Source: JBCCZC01 sp039188505 (GTDB lineage Bacteria > Pseudomonadota > Gammaproteobacteria > Xanthomonadales > SZUA-38). Taken from it: a stretch of DNA of 6,116 bases. This document shows positions 1 to 5,300 of the stretch, one piece after another. The translations under genes and the position numbers were made by a program. The notes beneath the pieces are model-generated. The model worked only from the letters and a program-made list of their open reading frames with translations. It was not told the DNA's origin and did no database searches. Positions within the stretch are counted from its first letter, which is position 1; every line of letters begins with the position of its first letter. The DNA lies in assembly GCA_039188505.1 (NCBI GenBank), contig JBCCZC010000363.1:1-6116 (forward strand), read 5' to 3'.

Positions 1-2204
1 CGCCACCGCCGGGGTCTGGCGAGGTGACGATCCGGGTTCGCGCCGCCGGCCTCAATTTCATCGATGCGCTCGACGCGTTGGGAATGCTCCCCTTCGAACG
101 CGACTGGCTGGGTGTCGAATGCGCCGGCGAGATTCGGGCGGTGGGTGACGCAGTGCGGGGTTTCCGGAAGGGAGATCGCGTCATGGCGCTCGCACGGGGC
201 AGCTTCAGGGACCGGGTCAATGTGCCCGCCGAGCTCATCGCACGTGTTCCCGAAGGCCTGAATCATCGCCAGGCCGCGACGCTCCCGGCCGCCTACCTCA
301 CGGCCTGGCACGCCCTTGCGGAAGTCGCTCGGGTTCAGCCGGGCGAACACGTGCTCGTGCACGCCGGTACGGGCGGAACCGGCATGGCAGCGATCCAGGT
401 CGCTCGCCTCCTCGGCGCCGAGGTCCATGCGACCGCCAGCCGCGAGAAGTGGCTGGCGCTTCGCGCACTGGGCATCGACGCACCGCTGGACAGCCGGAGC
501 GGCGGTTTCGGCGAAGCGCTGCGGCGCCGTACCGAAGGCCGCGGGATCGACGTCATCGTCAACTCGCTGACCGGTGACTTCATCCGCGAGGGGCTGGGCT
601 GCCTGGCGAGCGGCGGCCGCTTCCTCGAAATCGGCAAGCGGGAGCTCCTGACGCCCGAGCAGGTTGCCGAGCTGGGTAGGGACATCTCCTATCATCCGGT
701 CGATCTCATGGCCCTCGCCGAACGGGCGCCAGCGCGCATCGACGCGCTGTTTTCCGCGCTTGCGCCGCACTTCGACAGCGGTGCGCTGGCACCGCTGGCA
801 CTCCAGAGCTTTGCCGTCGATCACGCAGCCAGCGCGATCAAGCAGATGCAGCGCGCGCGGCACATCGGCAAGGTCGTTCTGAATTTCGACGAATCCGGCG
901 TTCCCGTGGACTCCGATGCCAGCTACCTGCTGACCGGTGGCCTGGGCGGACTCGGGCTCGCCACGGCACAATGGCTCGCGGATCAGGGCGCCCGCGCGCT
1001 GGTGTTGCTGGGCCGTAGCGTCACCCCGGAGCCCCCCGCCGCCATCGAGACGCTGCGCGGAAAGGGCGTCAGGGTCGAACTGCTGGCCGGTGATGTCGCC
1101 GACGAATCCGACTTGCGCCGCGCCATCGCCACCGCCAACGCGGTGGCCCCGCTGCGCGGCGTGGTTCACGCGGCGGGCGTGCTGCACGATGGCATGCTCG
1201 GCGCCCTGGATCGCGAACAGATGGAGGTCGTCCTGAGGCCGAAGCTCCACGGCGCGCTGCTCCTGCACCGCCTGACGCGTGCTCTGCCGCTGGATTTCTT
1301 CGTCATGTATTCTTCTGCCGCTTCGCTGTTCGGGTCTCCGGGGCAGGGCGCACACGTCGCGGCCAACAGTGCCCTGGACGCGCTCGCTCATCACCGCAGG
1401 CACCTGGGTCTGCCCGCGCTCAGCGTCAACTGGGGCCCCTGGTCCGAGATCGGCGCGGCAGCGGATGCGGACGTCAGTGATCCGCTCGCCAGGCGCGGTA
1501 TCCGGACGATTCCACCGGGACAGGGGCTCGCGGCGCTTGAGCATCTCCTGGCGGTGCCGGACGCCGCACAGACCGGCGTTGTCGACATCGACTGGTCAAG
1601 GATGCGCCGGCAGGGCGCCCTCGCCGATCCGCTGCTGGCGCCGCTGGTGACGGCCTCCGAAACCGTGACGGTCGACGCACCGGAACGCCCCGGCGAAGGC
1701 AGGGGCTGGCGTGCGGAACTCGATGCGATGCCTGTGAGGCGTCGGTCGGCGGCCCTCGCCCGACTTCTGCAGGGCGAACTCGCTCGCGTGCTCGGAATGC
1801 CCGCGGGCGAACTGCCGGCGCTCAACGCCGGTTTCTTCGACCTGGGCCTGGATTCGCTGATGAGCGTCGACCTCAAGGCCCGGCTCGAGCGGGGACTGGA
1901 GGTCCCCCTCGCGCCAACGGAACTGTTCGCTCATCCGAACATCAAGGCCCTCGCGGCACACCTGGCCGAGCAGTACCTGGGGGCCGGGAGTGACGACCTG
2001 GAGCGCGCGGAAGCGCACGGGCGGGGGATCGCGCCTGAGGGTCGAGGTCAGGACGGTCACGATACGACGGAGGCAGCGGCGTCCGGCCCGGTGGGCGTTG
2101 AAGCCGACTCCGCGTCCGACCTCGGCGTTGCGATTTCCGAAGAGCTCGCGGCGCTCGATCGACTTCTCGGCGCCGGGCCGCCCCCCATGAAAGATCGCGG
2201 CTGA
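1..2204 (+). CDS. Type I modular polyketide synthase, C-terminal part (ER-KR-ACP-docking), 5' truncated
   Basis: This is the end of a large cytosolic PKS subunit that reduces and carries a growing polyketide chain. The frame is open from base 3 (bases 1-2 belong to a split codon). The GTG at 24 lies inside the conserved start of the ER domain, so it is not the real start; residue numbers here count from that codon for convenience. Domains in order are ER (about 1-288), KR catalytic half (296-500), ACP (573-651, phosphopantetheine Ser611), a low-complexity linker (652-698) and a docking helix (699-716), ending at TGA 2202-2204. An ER directly before the KR core is the arrangement of fully reducing modules, in which the ER sits between the two KR halves; the missing DH and KR structural half should lie upstream. 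No thioesterase follows the ACP, so the chain is handed on, most simply to the next gene 106 bases downstream. The oddity is His444 in place of the usual KR catalytic Tyr. The family call is very secure; the product is unknown. Confidence 0.97.
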   Translation, partial: PPPGSGEVTIRVRAAGLNFIDALDALGMLPFERDWLGVECAGEIRAVGDAVRGFRKGDRVMALARGSFRDRVNVPAELIARVPEGLNHRQAATLPAAYLTAWHALAEVARVQPGEHVLVHAGTGGTGMAAIQVARLLGAEVHATASREKWLALRALGIDAPLDSRSGGFGEALRRRTEGRGIDVIVNSLTGDFIREGLGCLASGGRFLEIGKRELLTPEQVAELGRDISYHPVDLMALAERAPARIDALFSALAPHFDSGALAPLALQSFAVDHAASAIKQMQRARHIGKVVLNFDESGVPVDSDASYLLTGGLGGLGLATAQWLADQGARALVLLGRSVTPEPPAAIETLRGKGVRVELLAGDVADESDLRRAIATANAVAPLRGVVHAAGVLHDGMLGALDREQMEVVLRPKLHGALLLHRLTRALPLDFFVMYSSAASLFGSPGQGAHVAANSALDALAHHRRHLGLPALSVNWGPWSEIGAAADADVSDPLARRGIRTIPPGQGLAALEHLLAVPDAAQTGVVDIDWSRMRRQGALADPLLAPLVTASETVTVDAPERPGEGRGWRAELDAMPVRRRSAALARLLQGELARVLGMPAGELPALNAGFFDLGLDSLMSVDLKARLERGLEVPLAPTELFAHPNIKALAAHLAEQYLGAGSDDLERAEAHGRGIAPEGRGQDGHDTTEAAASGPVGVEADSASDLGVAISEELAALDRLLGAGPPPMKDRG
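3..887 (+). other. Enoylreductase (ER) domain
   Basis: This medium-chain-dehydrogenase-like domain reduces the enoyl-ACP double bond with NADPH. Visible family landmarks, numbered from the GTG at 24, are the N-terminal AAGLNF block (7-12), the nucleotide-binding HAGTGGTGMAAIQ block (113-125; usual form HAAAGGVGMAA), the TASREKW segment with the Lys142 commonly proposed to be catalytic, VNSLTGDFI, GGRFLEIGKREL, and the C-terminal ARHIGKVVLNF. Small departures from consensus are NFIDAL for the usual NFRDVL, and Leu22 in the GMLPF segment where many ERs have Tyr (GMYPG). The domain is full length and looks functional. Its first few residues are cut off or lie right at the window edge. Confidence 0.95.
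909..1523 (+). other. Ketoreductase (KR) catalytic half, with Tyr-to-His change
   Basis: This short-chain-dehydrogenase fold reduces the beta-keto group with NADPH. The cofactor motif TGGLGGLG (304-311) is intact, followed by LVLLGRS with the Arg expected to contact the NADPH phosphate. Lys407 (in LRPKLHG), Ser431 (in MYSSAAS) and Asn448 (in VAANS) sit at the spacing of the catalytic set, but the Tyr position is His444 (GQGAHVAANS instead of GQGNYAAAN). The stereochemistry loop reads VLHDG: the final Asp389 of the B-type LDD signature is kept and the middle residue is His388. Phe436 stands where A-type KRs have Trp. This points to a B-type (D-hydroxyl) KR, as expected before dehydration in a fully reducing module, if the domain is active. 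NWGPW at 469-473 marks the C-terminal part. Confidence 0.93.
1740..1976 (+). other. Acyl carrier protein (ACP) domain
   Basis: This four-helix carrier domain tethers the chain through a phosphopantetheine arm. The motif FDLGLDSLMSVDLK contains the attachment Ser611 (codon at 1854-1856). The preceding helix (LLQGELARVLG) and the following TELFAHPNIKALAAHL are typical. A single ACP is present, with no duplicated carrier. Confidence 0.96.
2118..2171 (+). other. C-terminal docking helix (probable)
   Basis: After a roughly 47-residue Gly/Ala/Glu/Asp-rich linker, the protein ends with a short amphipathic acidic helix, DLGVAISEELAALDRLLG (residues 699-716), and about ten further residues. Acidic C-terminal helices of this kind mediate head-to-tail pairing of PKS subunits, and the next gene begins with a charged coiled-coil segment. 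The docking assignment rests on position and composition, not on a motif match I could compute. Confidence 0.65.
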
Positions 2205-2221
2205 ATCACGGACATGAGTAC

Positions 2222-2225
2222 AGGA
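2222..2225 (+). promoter_or_regulatory. Shine-Dalgarno-like AGGA before the small leader ORF
   Basis: AGGA is followed by an 8-base spacer and the ATG at 2234. The spacing is good for a ribosome binding site, but a four-base match is common by chance. Confidence 0.3.
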
Positions 2226-2233
2226 TCAACCCC

Positions 2234-2314
2234 ATGCGCGCACAAGCGATAGCGAATCAAACCGTACCGGCCGGGCCTTCCAGGGGCAGACCTGGCCGAG
2301 GCTGGAGACCATGA
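2234..2314 (+). CDS. Possible 26-aa leader peptide overlapping the next PKS start (ATGA)
   Basis: ATG 2234 opens a 26-codon frame (beginning MRAQAIANQTV, ending GRGWRP) whose TGA at 2312-2314 overlaps the ATG of the downstream PKS at 2311, the classic ATGA arrangement of translational coupling. AGGA eight bases upstream gives it a plausible ribosome binding site. The peptide has no recognisable domain, and its second half is rich in Gly, Pro and Arg, as random GC-rich sequence often is. If translated, its likely role would be to bring ribosomes to the PKS start, whose own binding site is very close to the ATG. It may equally be a chance frame; confidence is low. Confidence 0.2.
   Translation: MRAQAIANQTVPAGPSRGRPGRGWRP
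2304..2307 (+). promoter_or_regulatory. Ribosome binding site (GGAG) for the downstream PKS gene
   Basis: GGAG lies three bases before ATG 2311, closer than the usual 5-9 bases. It is still the best purine-rich match. The frame upstream is open only back to the TGA at 2212-2214 and contains no other ATG, GTG or TTG, so 2311 is the best-supported start. Confidence 0.55.
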
Positions 2315-5300
2315 CCGAGCACGATCCGAACGCGACGGCAGCCAGCGCCCAGGGCCGCATTCTTCAGGCGCTCAGGGAAGCGCGAGAGCAGATCGAGGCG
2401 CTGCAGAAGGACCGCGACCAGCGCGTCGCCGTCATCGGCATGGCGGCGCGAATGCCCGGCGCCGAGTCCGTCGAGGCATTCTGGCAGCTGCTGCTCGCTG
2501 GCGCGCACGGCATGCGCGAGCTGACGGAGGATGAACTCCATGCCGCCGGCGTTGATCCGCTGGCGCCGCCGGAGGGCTACGTGCCAACCTGGTCGAGCTT
2601 CAGCGATCCCACCGCCTTCGATGCAGAATTCTTCGGCTATTCGCCGCGCGAAGCCACGGTGCTGGACCCCCAGCATCGTGTCTTTCTCGAATGCGCCTGG
2701 CAGGCCATGGATGACGCGGGGCTCGGGACGCAAGCGGGAAGCGATCGCATCGGCTTGTATGCCGGCGCCGCCTTGAACAGTCACCTCCTGGCGCTGCATG
2801 GCGACGAACGACTGCGGGAGCAGGTTCAGCCCGTCGAGGCGGTGGTGAGCAACGTCATGGGCCTCATGCCCACGCGGGCTTCCTATCATCTGGATCTGAC
2901 AGGACCGAGCTGCGGCGTGCAGACCGGATGCTCGACGTCCCTGGTGGCGGTGCATACGGCCTGCCGCGCCCTTCTCGATGGCGACTGCGACGTCGCGCTT
3001 GCCGGCGGCGTGACGATCGTCGAGGCGGAGCCGGCCGGCTACCGCTACGAACCGGGCGGCATTGCCTCGCCCGACGGGCGGTGCCGTAGCTTCGACGCCC
3101 AGGGCCGCGGCACGCTTTTCGGCAACGGGGTCGGCGTCGTGGTTCTGAAACCTCTCGCGGCGGCGCAGGCGGACGGTGACAACATCCTCGCCGTGATTGC
3201 GGGATCAGCCATCAATAACGACGGGGCCGACAAGGTCGGTCTTCTGGCGCCCAGCGTCAGTGGCCAGGCGGCAGTCATCGAGGCCGCCTGGCGGCGCGCC
3301 GGCCTGGACCCGGCAAGCGGCGCTTACATCGAGGCCCATGGAACAGCGACGGCGCTGGGCGATCCGATCGAATTCGCAGCGCTGGAGAAAGCCATGGGCG
3401 GGGCCCTGCGCGCGCGCGGAAAGCGCTGCGGCGTCGGCTCCGTGAAGAGCAACGTCGGTCATCTGGACGCCGCCGCGGGCATCGCCGGCCTCATCAAGAC
3501 CGTGCTGGCCCTCCAGCACGAAACGCTGCCCGCCAGCCTCGACTTCGAGACACCCAACCCGCAGCTCAAGCTCGAGCAGAGCCCGTTCTACGTCGTCGAC
3601 GAAGCGCGCCCCTGGCCACGCGGGGAAGCGCCACGACGCGCCGGCGTGAGTTCCTTCGGTATGGGCGGCACGAACGCGCACGTCGTTCTGGAGGAAGCAC
3701 CCGTACGCGAGCCGCGCATCAGCGATCCCGCGAAGGACCGAACCTGGCATGCCTTGCCTCTGTCGGCACACACGCCCGCGGCGCTCGGCACCCTGGCCGG
3801 GCAGCTGTGCACCTACCTCAAGGAACACCGCTCGACGCCCCTTGGCGACCTTGCCCATACGTTGCAACAGGGTCGACGAACGCTTCCGGTGCGCAGACTG
3901 TGCGTCGCGCGCAGCGTGGACGAGGCGATCGGGGTGCTGGAAGCGCCGCCGATCGCCGGCATGCAGCTCGAAAGCGATGCCATCGAGCGCGGCGTCGTCT
4001 TCATGTTCACGGGTCAGGGCAGCCAGTACCCGGGGATGGCGCGTATTCTCTACGCCCGTGAGCCGATCTTCAGGGATGCGATCGACGCCTGCGCTCGACA
4101 CCTGGAGCCCGGGCTGAACCTCCAAGAGCTGCTTGCGGCCGATCTGGCGCCCGAGATCCTCGAGCGTACGGATCATGCGCAGCCAGCGTTGTTTGCACTC
4201 GCCTGGGCGCTGACGCAGCTGTGGCAGAGCCGCGGCGTCGAGGCGGAGGCCCTCATCGGGCATAGCCTGGGCGAGTATGTAGCGGCCTGCGTCGGTGGCG
4301 TGATGTCGCTGGAAGATGCGCTCGCGACGGTCATGGTCCGCGGCCGCCTGATGCAGGCGTGCCCCCCGGGCGCCATGCTGGCAGTGCACGCCCCGCTGGA
4401 TCAGGTCCGGGACCTCATCCGGGATGAAGTGACGCTCGCGGCCATCAACGGACCGGAAGCCGTCGTACTCTCGGGCCCGACGGATGCCATCGATGAAACA
4501 GCCGCCCACCTCGACTCGGCTGGCGTGGCCTGCCGTCGCCTCGCGACCTCGCATGCTTTCCATTCACCCCTGATGGAGTCGATGCTCGAGGCCTTCCGGG
4601 AACACCTCGCAGGCATCCGCCTCCAGCCGCCGCAGATCGACATCGTCTCCAACGTCACGGGCACCTGGCTCAGTGACGACGACGCCACGGACCCCGAGTA
4701 CTGGATCCGGCAGCTTCGCCAGACCGTGCGTTTCGCCGAAGGGGTGGACACGCTTGCGGAGCTCGATCCCGTATTCCTGGAAATCGGCGCGGGCGACGTG
4801 CTGGGATCCCTGGTGAAGGCTCAGCTCGGTCCGGAAGCTCCCGTCGTTCCTTCGCTGCCCGGCGTCCGCCAGGCGGCGCACGCCGAACGCTGGATGACCC
4901 AGGCCTTCGGACGATTGTGGCTCAACGGCGGCAAGGTCGACTGGCGCCACGTGGCGGCCGACGAGGGACCCGACCCGCGCACGGTTTCACTGCCCCCGTA
5001 CCCGTTTCAGCGCAGACGTTTCGCTACCGGTGCACCGCCTGCGTTGTCCGCGGGCGCCGACAGGCCATCGGCCCCAGCGTCGGGCAAGGACCCCGACATG
5101 GATCACTGGTTTCACGTTCCGGCCTGGGAGCGCGTGGCCGCTGTCCGCGAGACCGGCAGCAGCGACACCTGCTGGCTCGTCTTCGGCGCGCCTGAGGACG
5201 CGGCCGCACTGGCTTCGGACTTCGAGGCGAGCGTTGTTCGTCTCCATGCCGCCGACCGCTTCGCCCGCCGCGAGGATGGCGGCTACGACCTGGATCCGCG

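Larger units (their letters stand above)
2205..2310 (+). other. Intergenic spacer between the two PKS genes
   Basis: This 106-base spacer separates the TGA of the upstream PKS from the ATG of the downstream one. I see no convincing sigma-70 promoter and no terminator (no GC stem followed by a T run), so the two genes are probably co-transcribed. It contains a possible small leader ORF (2234-2314) and a weak 5-bp inverted repeat (CCAGG at 2280-2284 and CCTGG at 2291-2295, 6-base loop) just before the downstream ribosome binding site. Confidence 0.8.

Noticed and set aside
24..26. GTG as the start codon of the first gene
   Set aside because: Codons before it (bases 3-23) are open and encode residues (PPPGSGE) that fit the normal approach to an ER domain, and an ER-first protein without upstream domains would be abnormal. 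The gene is truncated by the window.
2214..2252. 12-codon ATG frame in the spacer (MSTGSTPCAHKR)
   Set aside because: There is no purine-rich ribosome binding site at suitable distance, no overlap with the next gene, and the length is within chance.
2280..2295. Inverted repeat CCAGG / CCTGG as a terminator or operator
   Set aside because: The stem is only 5 bp, there is no following T run, and such short repeats are frequent in GC-rich DNA. It could slightly affect access to the ribosome binding site but does not support a call.
2257..2955. Reverse-strand open frame of 232 codons opposite the docking and KS start
   Set aside because: It overlaps the KS coding strand throughout and carries no family motif. 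It would also place an antisense gene across the start of the downstream PKS.
3205..4563. Reverse-strand open frame of 452 codons opposite the KS-AT region
   Set aside because: It lies wholly antisense to a PKS region whose + frame shows intact KS and AT motifs. Its translation is Arg/Gly/Ala/His-rich with no recognisable domain, as expected of a shadow frame in GC-rich coding DNA.
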